The notes: a model not told the origin generated them from the letters alone. A stretch of DNA of 64,000 bases from Nemania diffusa (GCA_038501195.1 JBBPUQ010000010.1:3470001-3534000); one strand, 5' to 3'. Counted from the first letter of the stretch, positions 45,362-57,059 are shown. Made by a program: numbers and translations.

Positions 45362-47590
45362 GCGGATGACCGAATAGTAGTCAAGTAGTCAAGTGCAGAC
45401 CCTGCTGGCAGTGCGAACCAAGCACTGTCGAGAGGGGAGGGGAGGGGAGTGGTACTCTGGATGCGTATGGCTGCGTGGCGACGCATGCGACACAGGACAG
45501 AGGACACAGGAGCCGGGCGGGCGAATAGCGAATAGCGGACGCCTCTGTTGGGCCACCCAGACTACCTAGGTTAGGTGGGCGGTGGGAGGCAGTCGGAGGC
45601 AGATGGGTGCCGGTGCTAGGCTGGAGAGAGAAGTCGTCGATAGGTATAGCTTCGGCCCCAGGAGCGACTTGTTGGTCCCCTAAAAGGATAAAAAAGGGCC
45701 TAGCTCTAAGTCGGTAGAAGGTTCGCACATCCGCAGGCCGGCACAGCTAACAGCGGGTTGGATGGGGCTCGAATGGCGAATGTCGAATGACGACTGGCAA
45801 CAAGGTCGGTCAGAGACGTCAGGTAGCGTGTAGAGCACAAGTACAATCAGTACAGTACGTAGAATCCGCAGAATTGGCAGTCGAATGAGATGTAAGCGAT
45901 GGATGAACGATGCGTTGTCACTGCACGATGTCCAGGTCAGCTGGGCGAGACGACATACGCTTCTTCTTGTTACGATGGGATTCGCTGGCTCAGCGGCTCA
46001 TTGGGTCGTTGACTACAGGAACGACGTCAGGGTACTACGACATATGATAGATGGATGGGCAATGGGTAATAGCCGCTATGCGTGAGATGTCACGGGCGTG
46101 TCCACCCCAAGGTGAGAAAAAAAAAGGAATAGAATAGGATGTATATGTCGGTAGGCTGGCAAGGGATGCATTTCTTACCTCGGGTATCTGGCGTACGTAA
46201 GTAGACGATAATTGACTACGAGGCATGCGCTGCTGAAGTATCTGCAACTAAAAAGCTGAACTGTCACTTGGGCAGTCTTTGAGTGGTGGATGACAGGTGC
46301 CCGGTTGAATACCTACATAATGTACGTACATGTAGGAAATTGGGGGCCAAAAACAACTGGCCAGATGTTTTAAACCGGGAATGAAATGACACTTATGATT
46401 CGAAACGCAGAGGATTTCCTCAGTGTACCTCACTATGTACATAGGTATGTAGGTACCTAACCTACTATAAAGTACCTCTCTAGAGAGGAGACTACCTAAG
46501 ATACCTAAGACTCGTACCTACAGGTATCTACTCTGTACCTAAAGCATCTAAATGAATAGAATACTTACCTAGGGGATTGCTTACCACAAAATTTTAGCAG
46601 CACAAGTTATATGAAGAAATGGAAATGAGAGTGAAGGGCTGATTTTTACCTTGTTTTGATGTACATATAAGCGTTCTGCACAGAATACCAGGTTGATGCA
46701 ACGCCATATCAGGGTTTACTTGAGGGGACTTATCTACCTAGGTATGTACCCACGCAATTCAATGTGGCTCAGTAGATCTTAAGCCTCAGATCTTTCCTGC
46801 CTATCTACCTAGGTACATACTTGTTATTAATCACATGCATACCTATTTAAAGGTCGAGTCGTGACTAATAAACTTCTAGAAGATTATAATATATGTGGAA
46901 CAATGGAGACCAAAAATAACTACCAATTCGGAACCTGAATAGGTAGTTTCGAAGGTGAGTCGGCGTACCATTAAAAGAGGTACGGGTTACCGAGACGCCT
47001 ATTGCGTCATTACTGATTTGAATTGGCTAATGTCGGCATACGAAGATCTACGTATTATGCAAGTCATACTACCACCTCGGTTTGGTCTTTTTTTGACAAA
47101 GTAGTTCAAATATCAGCGATGCAAATGCTATCAATAGGATTTCACCAAATGTGAGGTCTTCATTGTAAATATTCAAATTCTTTAGTTACCCGACTCAGTC
47201 GGGCGGAGTTAGACCCGATCCTCCTCTACGTACCTTACGCTACTTGCGCTATCAGAGATAGATATAGTGGACATATATGTAGATAGTAATAGCAGGGTCC
47301 ACTGAAACATGGAGTCTTTGGAATCAAACAATTCCCGCCTCGCACGCTTGACAAATACCCTTTGTTACTGGCTGGCCACTGCAACATCCCGACTACCAGG
47401 TCTTATGCGTAGATAGATTACAGAGCAGTACGATACCTACCTACCCTCCCGGCAGCCGCGTCCACCGCCCGCCACACCCGCCGCCCGCCTCCTTATGCAC
47501 CACATGCGCATCATACAAATACCCCGCCAGATACTTCTGCTCCCTCGTCCTCCTCCACGACCGCTCCGCACCAGCTCGAATTTTCCCTCC
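45362..47590. other. 2.2-kb intergenic region rich in GGTACCT-type words
   Basis: No coding segment recognised. Between about 46436 and 46830 overlapping words such as TAGGTACCT, CTACCTAGG and GTACCTA are unusually dense. Confidence 0.5.
46436..46830. repeat. Cluster of TAGGTACCT/CTACCTAGG words
   Basis: More than eight palindromic or near-palindromic words built on GGTACC and CCTAGG occur in about 400 bp. Smaller clusters are at 27527-27660 and 38830-38900. They are not arranged as a perfect tandem repeat. Confidence 0.6.
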
Positions 47591-48114
47591 ATGAACTTCA
47601 TCCGCCAGTTTTTCTCCTCGCCATCGCCAGAAACCATGTCTGCCGCCAAGACCAAAGCCCAGACCATCATCGACGAGAATGCCGTCGGTACGTTGAACAC
47701 ATTTTCCCCTCTCGAGAGCCTGCCCGCCCTTTGTACCCATCCCACCAGAAAAGCCCGTGGCGCAACCTGCGCGCGCGCTTTAGTCGACTGCCTTTGACGC
47801 ATTACTTCTCTTCTGTCCTCTCTTATATGCCTCAGCTAACAGCGTGCTCGCTCGCAGCTCTGTTCTCCAAGTCATACTGTCCCCACTGCAATGCCTCCAA
47901 GAAGCTCCTAGACAGCATGGGCGCCAAGTACTTCGCGATCGAGCTCGACCAGGTCGACGACGGCGCCGCCATCCAGTCCGCGCTCGCCGAGATCTCGGGC
48001 CAGCGCACCGTCCCCAACATCTACATCGGCCAGAAGCACATCGGCGGCAACTCGGACCTGCAGGCCAAGTCTGGCGAGCTTAAGTCCCTGCTCAAGGAGG
48101 TCGGCGCCGCTTGA
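47591..48114 (+). CDS. Dithiol glutaredoxin
   Basis: Two exons, 47591-47687 and 47858-48114; 170-bp intron; 117 aa from MNFIRQ, or 102 aa from the internal ATG 47636 (MSAAKTKAQ). The fold is complete: ENAVALFSKSYCPHCNASKKLL with CPHC active site (Cys 40 and 43), ELDQVDDGAAIQSAL, RTVPNIYIGQKHIGGNSDL with the cis-Pro (TVP) and glutathione-binding GG. It reduces protein-mixed disulfides with glutathione. The first 15 residues (FIRQFFSSPSP) could be a weak organelle signal if the longer start is used. Confidence 0.92.
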
Positions 48115-48171
48115 CTGGGCGATGAACAGGGCCCCTCCTCGTCCAAGCTGTGACGACATTATGTAGTATCC

Positions 48172-48198
48172 CGAGGGCGAGGGCGAGGGCGAGGGCGA
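48172..48198. repeat. GAGGGC hexanucleotide run
   Basis: Four GAGGGC units and a fifth variant in the 3' UTR of the glutaredoxin gene. Confidence 0.85.
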
Positions 48199-48906
48199 AG
48201 GTTCAGATGCGCTGTTTGGACTGTTTAGCTGCGTTGTATCATGTGCTTGAGACTTCGCAGATCATGCGGAAGCAGGCCCGGCTATTGATTGATTGATTGC
48301 TATACCACCTGTATTTGTGCCAGACCGATTATACCACAACCGCGACTGTCACAGTATATACCATGTCTAGATCCAGTGTCGCTTCATCTTGCGCATATAC
48401 ATAGAGAGAGAATAGAGATGCCTAGATCTTCGAAATCAACAACCTTGCTCACCCTTCCTAGCGCAATGCAGGCTGCTGGGCTGCGCACGTGTCTCGCTCA
48501 ATTGCAGTGCAGCCATTCGGCGTAGGATTGCGAATCACAAAAGGCTTATTCCAAACATAAAACATAAAGAGTTTAGTGAATAACCTTATTTCATAGTCTT
48601 TTCATTCTCCATGAGACAATGCATGAGGGTTGTCAGACAGTGCTCATTGTTCTTCACTTAACCAGAACCTAGGATATTCACCACCACCAACAGCTAAGTT
48701 AAGGTTCAAATGGTGAATCGAAATGTCACAGAATAATACAAAAATAAGGGAAAACATGTCAGTCGTTCTTATAACTCACGAATTGGACTCTTCTGTTGTT
48801 CTGCACATTTATTCTAGAGTTGCCGACCGCTTCTGCTGTTCTCTTCCATCCCTACCGCACCACCGTGGCACCAATTCTTGCACAGAAGAAATTCGCACAG
48901 AAAAAA

Positions 48907-49164
48907 ATGCTCGCCCTATCACTCGCGATGGCCTTCGTCAGTACTGCAGTTGCGCCCTTCATTCTCGGAGCGTGGATGTGGATCCGAGGTCGAAAGAAGG
49001 ACGGTTCCAAAAAGCGGCGGAGAGAGACCGGATACAGAGACACCGGACACAAAGACACCATTACCCGCGAGAGAGAGACTGGATACAAAGACACTATTAC
49101 CCGTCCGACTTATCGAATGCCAAAGCGCCGGTTCTCAAATCTATCAATCATTTATGAGGAATGA
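48907..49164 (+). CDS. Possible small membrane protein with TGYKDTITR repeat
   Basis: 85 aa. An N-terminal hydrophobic segment (LALSLAMAFVSTAVAPFILGAWMW) acts as signal or anchor, followed by a basic tail (RGRKKDGSKKRRRE) and a repeated motif: RETGYRDTGHKDTITR, then RETGYKDTITR. No family recognised; the frame is also open upstream without a better start. It could be a young gene or a chance frame over a short DNA repeat. Confidence 0.35.
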   Translation: MLALSLAMAFVSTAVAPFILGAWMWIRGRKKDGSKKRRRETGYRDTGHKDTITRERETGYKDTITRPTYRMPKRRFSNLSIIYEE

Positions 49165-50677
49165 GACTCTACCTATCTTCAAGTTCATGAAGTTGAAAAC
49201 GTCACGGAATGATTGTCTGAGCCGCGGTTAAGGCGTCATGTTCCCAATTCAGCCTCGGCGCTTAAGATGTTGTGCATAACCGCCTGCTGTTCTGCGCCCG
49301 CTATTCTGGAGGGATTTGGGTTTGGGTTGTTGGAAATAGTCACATAAATGGCTTAGTTGAGGGGAGACTTGGTGGGGTTGTAGGAATTGATGCATAACGA
49401 TCTGGTTCGAGCAAACTAGCTTTGGATGTCACGATACTTCACATCATGATGATCTTGTTCGTTACCTCCCCATTCTCCCTATCCTCCTTACGTCGCTGAC
49501 ATCTGGAAGCGAGATAGTATTGCTTGGGAAATGCCGTTGCGGAAGAACACTGTTTTAGCGTGAAATAAAAGAATTGTTTTGATGTTAACGAAAAAAAGGA
49601 CAAAAAAAAGGAAAAAAAAGGATTGCGATTTCATGTATCGTGAGATTATCTGTAGGAATTTGCATTACATCTATGAGGTAGCTCATAATCAGCCTTAAGG
49701 TAGCTATTAATAGCACATAAGGGCCTGACATTCTGTAACAAGAGCTTGTACAGAGTAACAAGGTCTATAATCGTTCTATTTAGTCTATCATTTCCCTTTC
49801 AAGTATAATCTATCGAGTGTTGTTGATGCCGTTGGTTCTCTCTGCATGCAGCTGTGATCCTCCTAGGCTTATACTCGGCCAATGAGATTTACCCAATTTT
49901 TGGCGTGTGCAGGTTTGGGATCTTTGTTGTTGATGGGGAGACGGGGGCGGAGTCTCAGGGCGTTGTTGGGGTAGATGGGAGGGAGGGTGTATAAATGTGA
50001 TCGTGAATAGAAATGTAAAATAGTAGAATGGGGTACGTAGATATACAGACGAGTTGTATCTACACACGTAGACAGCACTCCAGAGATTGTGTCATAATTA
50101 GACACTTCAAAAACATGTTAACGGTATCACTCGGGGTAGCACGTGGTCTTAGTAGAGCTCAACTCGTAAGATCGAAGCGTAGATTGTGAGGCCTTTCTAG
50201 TTAGGTTTGCTTACCTGAAATGGCTGGCATTCGGGAAAGGGGGTAGTAATGCTGTTACTGTCCCATATTAAAACGGAACACCGCACTTTGGAAACTTCAC
50301 GAATAGTTACAATAGCACTTCTAAAAAGTTTTCTTGCTTCAGTTTTCTGAAGTCAAAATAATAAGAATTTTATGTAAGGGGCCTGCCTGGCTGGCTAAAT
50401 AAAGCAGTCTCCAGAGGGGACTGTCATGAATTGAATAAATAAATGCATCGCAGATATGCTACCGTAATACTAATCAATAAACTCCCCTTACCCCTGAATG
50501 CTTGTTTACACGCACTGTCAAAATATATCAGTTACTGTTGACAACAATATGTTCAAAGATCTCTTTCTAATCTGCTAGTGGCATCTCGATCAGAAGCTTT
50601 GCATCCATAGATACCCAAAAATGACAAACACTTCCACGTACTCACACCTCGAGGCAACTCGACATGGCGCGGTAGCG
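49165..50677. other. 1.5-kb intergenic, no gene seen
   Basis: AT-rich with A-runs near 49590-49620; no recognisable coding. Confidence 0.5.
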
Positions 50678-53160
50678 TTAGCGCCGTTTGCGCCACCAAG
50701 GAATCAGATAAAGCAACCCAATATACAACCATGGAAGGACCATCCAAGGGAAATGGACCTGGATCTGATAAATATTATAAAACATATCCTGGAACAAATC
50801 GACGAAGAACGAGGCCGTCGTGACGAAGGTGACGGAGGTCCACATGAGCGGTCGCTGGCTGAGGATCCAAGCGCGGTACGTATTCCAGGCAAAGACCAGG
50901 ATCAGGGGCACGTTGATTATGATCGCGCCTGGATAGAGGATCTGGCTCGACCCTATGCTGAAGGCGATGAAGGCCGTCCCCGCGATGACGGCGATGATGC
51001 GCCAGTATGCGACGTATTTGGCTGCGGAGACGACGATGGTGCGCACGATGGCGCCGACGAAGAGCGATAGCGGGAGCGTGACAAGCAGCAAGGCTGCAGT
51101 GATCCCGAATGTCAACCATGTAAAGCTCAAATTCGCATTCACGCCTATCATGGAAATGAGTGCCTCGGTTGAATTGCGTATGTCGGGGGAAACTCCGTCT
51201 AGCGTGGTATTCGTGTAGTTGGTAAACCCCTGAGGTCCCTCGCGCACGCTCTGGTCTATGTTCATGCCGAATAGACTTGTCGTGAAAGACAATGGCAGGA
51301 ATATTGCCGCTAGAACCGAGAGTCTGAAGACCGTGGAGCTCTGCTCTAGTTCAAAGTGGTCCCGAAGAATCTTTTGGTCTTTCTCGATGTTGAGTTTCAG
51401 CTCAGTCAACTCTTGATTCAGAAATTCTAAGTCCTTTTTTATTATCTCTAGCTTGTCATGAAACACTTTGCTATCAATAGATGTCTCATCGCACCCTTCA
51501 TGGCTCATCCATCGAGCAAGCAGATCGAGAACTTCCCAGGCGTGTTGGACTCCAGCTTGTGCCGCCTGGCAGAGGTCTTCCAAGTGAAAGAGGAATCTCA
51601 ACTTGCTTGTAGACGGAGATTTTCGTCCAATGATATGCTGTGATTGCTGATTAGCAAAGTGCAGGGCGCTAATTTGGAATATTTCTTACAATGCGAGATG
51701 TCTCGCTGTGGCAATTGCGCACGAACTCTGCTGTGTCTGTTACGACAACTTCAAAAAGGCAGCATAGGGAGAGTATAGCTTCCTTTACAGGGGACCATCG
51801 CCGTTCAAGCCCACTCCTGATGGACGCCTCGATCTCCGGATCTACGGCATTATTCCGACGATTTGTAAACAGTGCATGCGCCCTACAGGATCGAAATGTG
51901 ATGACAATTCGGAATTCCTCGGTCTTATTGGCGGGTGGGCGGACAATTATTTTGGCGCTCTCTGAAGATGGGATAGACTTGTGATGCTCAAAGATGTGTA
52001 CTGCGAGGTCAGAAACGAAGGACGTGCAGCCCGACTGCCATATTAGGAAAATTTCGTTGTTTCCACGGGTAGGATCTAGATTTCCCTGCCGGTTCGGATC
52101 TTTTCCCCAATGTATTCGTGACGAGTGCTTCATGAGGAATTGCGATGTCCAGCTACCCGAGGTTCTCATTGATGGGGGTAGAAGCGGCTCTGGTCTAGCA
52201 AATTCATGGCAATTCTGTGGACCGGAACTTGGAGACCAGGGCATTAATTCTATACCCCAAGTCTGTGCCAGCACTACTTCCATCACCCATGTTGGGAGTA
52301 AGTGTAGCTTCTTTAGACGTCCATTGATAGTAGCTGCTGTGTAGTGTCGAAAGGAAAATACAGTGCTCAGGTCGTCACGATTAGGTTCTTCCACAAGGGT
52401 ACTATATTTTCATTAGCACTATCTAACATGAGAGTAATAAGGGGTAGAGAGACACGGGCTCCATACACTAATTGTAAGCTGTTTGGATTTTTCGATTGCA
52501 GCTTTCTGGCGATTCGACATGCCCAGTCGGATACCGTATCAGTATCCTTTAGCTGCGTACGTGCCTTTATGTTATTGTTATTATGGTCTACCAATGATTA
52601 GTTACAAGTCTATGCAGCTGCGTCTTGTAATAATACCTCTATCTAGTGCAAGTGCGGCGGCGTTCCCAGGGGATACAAAGCTCCAGTGGGATAACAGGCC
52701 GTCACAAGAAAATGTCTTATCGACATTGCCAGCAGAGCCACTGCTTAAAACCCGCTCAACAAGGGTATATTGATGGACGGCTCTAGCACTACGATCTTTA
52801 AATCGTTTATACTCCCGAGATAGAAGCCTTAGCCTCGGAAGACGGCAGTCTTCCTCGAAATTCGATTCTCGAACTAGCAGTTCCTCGACAATATCTGGTG
52901 GGAGAATAGCATTCTGGGTGAAGAAAGAAGGGAGCAACCACTCAAGAACTTCGTATGAGCTGCCTATTCTCAGGCAAGTCAGGGAAAAGTTCAACCGGCC
53001 GGGAGGGTGTTGAGCGTCAGCCAGCATCTTTTCGAGAAACACGTCTCAGAATATGTCTTCGACGCCTCAATCAATTCGGATGATCGTTTACAGATATTTG
53101 CAGCGAGCATAGTTTCCAGGAACCAGAAGGTATAGTCTAGGGACGATTCTTGGATTTTTT
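50678..53160 (-). pseudogene. CorA-like Mg2+ transporter-family gene, apparently frameshifted
   Basis: The 3' part is intact: exon 52394-51690 spliced over a 52-nt intron to 51637-50678, encoding FEV/VVTDTAEFVRNCHSETSRI, a coiled coil (FLNQELTELKLNIEKDQKIL), then CorA-like helices with the FGMNID signature (GMN motif) and further C-terminal membrane helices. Upstream, the reading continues in three stop-free segments in different frames: (a) 53158 to about 53045 (DYTFWFLETMLAANICKRSS), (b) 53042 to about 52605 (MLADAQHPPGRLNFSLTCLR ... LALDRGIITRRSCIDL), (c) about 52570-52365 (LKDTDTVSDWACRIARKLQ ... LPLITLMLDSANENIVPLWK), then the 52394 frame (DLSTVFSFRHYTAATINGRL). I found no GT-AG intron that restores phase at the a/b, b/c or c/d joins. 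Magnesium/metal transport is the family role; this copy is probably dead or contains sequencing indels. Confidence 0.6.
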
Positions 53161-53713
53161 AACTGTTGTGCTGATTTTCCGAGTAAGGCCACATCGCGTA
53201 AGCATATATAAAAATATCCTTACTGCGACGCAGACAGGGAACAATTTGTGGCTTAGGTTACACTGCATCCCGCAAGCTGAAAGTGGCGGCTTAGGAGCTT
53301 CCGCAATAAGAGATAAGATCTGCGCGGTTGGCTATTTAATGTCAAATACCCCCGTGTGGACCATATATAAACTACAACATATCCCAGGACTTTTATATAA
53401 GTCCTGCCATTTAATAGCTTTAGGGGTTTTATCAATTTAATTAATAACTTAGACTTTATATAATAATGATTTATAAGATGATGATTAATACTTAGCTAAA
53501 ATAATATAACAAAACTTAATTATAATTTAACAAAACAGTTATATTTATACAACGTGCTGCAGCTTTTATAAACCAATTAAAAATATTATTTAACTTTTAG
53601 CTTTTCCTCTAAGTGCGAAACTAAACTACCGCATAACCGCTTTATGCTACGTAATTTTTTACCGATTGCCCAAAGCGCCGAAACCTCCTGAGGCCGACAT
53701 GCCGAGTCTACGC
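53161..53713. other. AT-rich island
   Basis: Between the argininosuccinate synthase stop and the broken 5' end of the CorA-like gene. Bases about 53425-53585 are nearly all A/T with frequent TA steps, unlike the rest of the window; resembles RIP-degraded repeat DNA. A small inverted repeat AGGACTT...AAGTCCT lies near 53388-53407. Confidence 0.6.
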
Positions 53714-56480
53714 TTAGACACGGGCAAGGGGCTCGCCGTCTTTGATCTTCCTCGCGCCGTACTTCTCGACACGGATCCCTTGTATAGCAATAAAACCCGA
53801 TGTGTCTTGGGGTGTCCAGTTCATGTCTAGCGTGTCCATGCTACTCTCATCGGCAGAGTAGAGGTTAGAGGTCTCGCTGGAACGTCCAACGACGTACGCG
53901 CACCCTTTATAGGCAACAAGACTCACCTTGCCCTCAACCTGGCGTTGTGAAAACTTGATAGCATGCTCAACAAACTCCCGCTCAGGAGTGAAGTACATGC
54001 CTGGTTGAAGAGTTAGGATGTTATATTCGACGACAAGATGTGAGCGTAGACGGAGATGACTAACCGTTGTAGATAGCGGCTGACCAGTCTTGAGAAAGAC
54101 GGTCACGGATGGAGCGCACCTTGGAATCCATGACCAACCCTTCAAGATCGAGATGGGCTTGTCGAAGAATCGTTAGGCCCGGCGTATCTATGAACGCGAC
54201 GTTAGAAATTGTACAGTCATTGAATTAAATTTAGCTACATACCGTAACAGCCCCTGCTTTTTAGTCCTGGGAGTCGTTAGCGGATGATACAGCTGACATC
54301 AGTACACTTCTTAACGAGCCAGAACTCACCGATAAACCTAGACTCGACAATGTCGACACGTCCGATTCCTAATAATTGGTCAGCACTGGCTCATGAGCTT
54401 TCGTAGTTCAGGGCCTCACCATTGGCCCGGCCGATTTCATTTGCTTCCTTGAAAATCTCGAGCGAGCCAGTCACGACCTTGCCACCGACCTCAAGCTTGA
54501 TGGGAACGCCTTGCTCGAAATGGACAGTAAAGGGTGTCGGCTCGTCAGGAGCATTCATCGGATCTATAGATAGGCATCAGCGTGTACTCGGCTTATTCAG
54601 AATAATCACCAATGCCCTACCAACAGTGCGCTTCCACATATCCTTCGGGGGCGCCAGTTCCGTTTGCTCGAGGATCTGATAGTGTCAGCAAGATGAAAAG
54701 TAGAGTTCAGTGATTAGATGTAAGGCAGCTTACCCCGGCCTCATAGCTGCAGTGCTATAACCGCTGAAGTTAGTAATTACTCTTTGTGTAGCTCTACAGC
54801 TCTCAAAAGCTGCTCCCGAAACATACCCTTGAGACATTTCGGGAGCTCTCAAGTTACTAGAAAGGGAAGAAAATGACTCCAGCGGTAACTCACGATAATA
54901 TTGTCGTCCATGGACCAGGGGGCCTTCGGCGTAGAGCTGACGGGGATGTTTTGCTCGGCGGCGAACTTGAGTAGATCCGCACGTCCTCTATGCACTCATC
55001 AGCTTAGCTACGGTAAAGTCAGGGTGAGTGATCACAAACGCGAATCGGTTGCAGAACTCTGGCATGCGCCACGGAGCCAGAACCTTCAGGGTGGGATCGC
55101 AAGCCTTCCATGCTAATTCGAAGCGTACCTGGCTTGGAGAAATGTTAGTATTAAGAAGCCTCGGTATGGGGTTGGGGGGTTGGTGATAATTCTGGGAGAT
55201 AATCCCGCTGGTTTAGAAATTGCCATTTTAGGTAACATCTCACTAAAGACATCTTTAAGAACTGTTTCGAGAGTTTGCATGCAGAAGTTTGGTTGCCAAT
55301 AAACTCCCGAAACAGTGCCCTGACATGTCTTGAGTTGAAATCCTTCCAAAATTCGAAATTAATGACTCCAAATGTGAAGGTGTAGACATACTCATTCTGG
55401 AAACGTTAGCATCAGGAACGTGAGAAGACAGGATTCGATGAACTCACCCCTTTCCCGGTGCCTGGAGAGATGGGACACCTGCGTTAGCAAATTGTCGATA
55501 CAACAAGGTAGGCTGTGACACAGCCGGGAAGCCTTACATCCATGGCTCAGGATCCCGCAGTTGTGCGCCTTCGCGACTTTGACCATAGCCCTAGCTATGA
55601 CTGGTCTCGCTGCGAGCATGAAAACGTGTTAGTCGAGTTTCATAATTTTCACATCAGAGAACTTGCTAGATCAAGCAATACAAGGGAATAAGAAATCATA
55701 CCCAAACTCGTTCCAAGAAGGTATCGGTCCTCATAGACGGCGTTGCCTATGGATGTCAAGTGTTAGCAGGCTCGTAGGACTTATTACAAGACGCAGAGAA
55801 GAAAGCGTATGTACACTGGATCGCAGGCCAGACCAGCTCGTCAATAAGCTCTTGTTGAACATTTTCTATGATCATGTCCTTAGCCCCGAGCTTAAGGGCC
55901 TTGGCCTTGACAGCCTCGAAGTCCTCTTCTTGACCGCAGTCCGCGAGAAAACACACCTGCCATTAATTAGTCTAATTCCTTCATTTTCTAGACATACTAA
56001 AGCATGCTCCCTTGGAGGCCCCTTATGCTTTGTACGGTTGGGTGGCACCAATATTAGGCGACAGCTCAATATTGAGTGACAGGCCCACGGTATTTCGACG
56101 TTCGTATCGTATGGCACGAGAAACATGTCCGTGATAACTGTAGCTTGTGACTGGCTAGGGCCCTAGCCAGTACCCAATATTGAGCTTTTACCTAATATTA
56201 ATGTCCCCTAAGCGTACAGCGCATGAGGGGCCTCGATGAGAGGGTCCTTTAGTACAGAGGGCCAGACCTACCACCTCATAGCCTTCTAAATGGAGATACT
56301 TTAAAATGACACTTGTATCTAAGCCTATTATGTCCATGAGTATCAATTGGTCATCTTCCCTTAGGCATGTTCAACTTACCACCTGAGAAGGCACTGGATT
56401 AGGTCAATCGTTAGGCAAATGTATCTTCTCCCGGCGTAGGAACGAGTCATGACTTACAGACAAACACGTTCCGGCGCCAT
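53714..56480 (-). CDS. ARG1: Argininosuccinate synthase
   Basis: Seventeen exons (minus strand): 56480-56458, 56393-56380, 56324-56272, 55956-55815, 55746-55702, 55609-55538, 55461-55448, 55396-55392, 55132-55040, 54987-54894, 54754-54734, 54675-54621, 54563-54420, 54368-54330, 54266-54243, 54187-54065, 54000-53714; 1248 nt, 415 aa, the family length. It starts [17 protein letters not shown] with the PP-loop ATP motif, then [106 protein letters not shown] (the residue after CY depends on the splice), and [20 protein letters not shown]. It joins citrulline and aspartate with ATP in arginine synthesis (cytosol). Exons of 14, 14 and 5 nt and the number of introns are striking. Intron 3 (56271-55957, 315 bp) holds a MITE; intron 8 (55391-55133, 259 bp) holds a hairpin. 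Confidence 0.93.
55264..55315. repeat. Hairpin in intron 8 of argininosuccinate synthase
   Basis: CTGTTTCGAGAGTTT and, 22 nt later, AAACTCCCGAAACAG pair over 14 of 15 positions. Weaker complementarity continues outward for about 30 bp on each side (for example AAGACAT versus ATGTCTT). Confidence 0.75.
55997..56252. mobile_element. MITE with about 83-bp terminal inverted repeats and TA target duplication
   Basis: The ends read CTAAAG...CTTTAG, flanked by TA on both sides (55995-55996 and 56253-56254). Read inward, the left arm and the reverse complement of the right arm align without gaps, with about 64 of the outer 83 columns identical (shared blocks TACTAAAG, GAGGCCCCT, TGTACG, AATATTAG, AGCTCAATATTG). 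No open frame of note. Length 256 bp and a TA duplication fit a non-autonomous Tc1/mariner-type element. It sits inside intron 3 of argininosuccinate synthase. Confidence 0.8.
56151..56170. repeat. Perfect 20-bp palindrome inside the MITE
   Basis: CTGGCTAGGGCCCTAGCCAG equals its own reverse complement; it overlaps the inner end of the right arm. Confidence 0.95.
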
Positions 56481-57059
56481 TGTAATGATTCCTGGAAGTC
56501 AAGAGGCGGTGATCTGAAGATGTAAGGTAATTGCGAGAGGTATACCCTAAGATTGGATGCAAGAGGTATGCGGGAAAGTAAAGCAACTTAGTTTCTGGCG
56601 GAGATGCTGTCGAGGTTATGTCTAGAATTTCCAGGTCCGAAGACGGCCAGCTTCAGTCATAAGTGAGTAACATGGGATATTTTTGTGGGACTGCCTTCTG
56701 ATAAGGACCCTCTTATCTAGGCCCCACGCAGACCTGCGGCTAGTGAGCAGCTAACTGGATAGATAGTTCCGAATATCTACCGGTGTGGAGTTAGTTCGAT
56801 GGCTGGGCGCAAACTTGTAATGGCCTGACAAACGTCACGAAACACTCTCCTGAGAGCACCCCGTCCGTCATGATAGACGAACTGCGGTCCAGGATAATCT
56901 CTCATTGGGAAAGGCCTTGATGTCTTCCACCCTTCCTTCAACTCGATATGTGGAGACAGGAGGATTTGGCGCGCCGCAGACGCGCTAGCGCCCGAAGGTA
57001 ATGTTACTAAATAGCTTTACAAAGCGCCCTCTCCTCTGTCAAGCAGAATAGCTATCTTC
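56481..57059. other. 5' region of argininosuccinate synthase, no gene seen
   Basis: 0.6 kb upstream of the ARG1 start with no recognisable coding. Confidence 0.45.

Noticed and set aside
48172..48198. Possible CRISPR-like or telomeric repeat
   Set aside because: Only a short GAGGGC run without spacers; eukaryotic context.
55663..56079. 138-codon plus-strand frame
   Set aside because: It is antisense to argininosuccinate synthase exons 4-5 and to half of the MITE.
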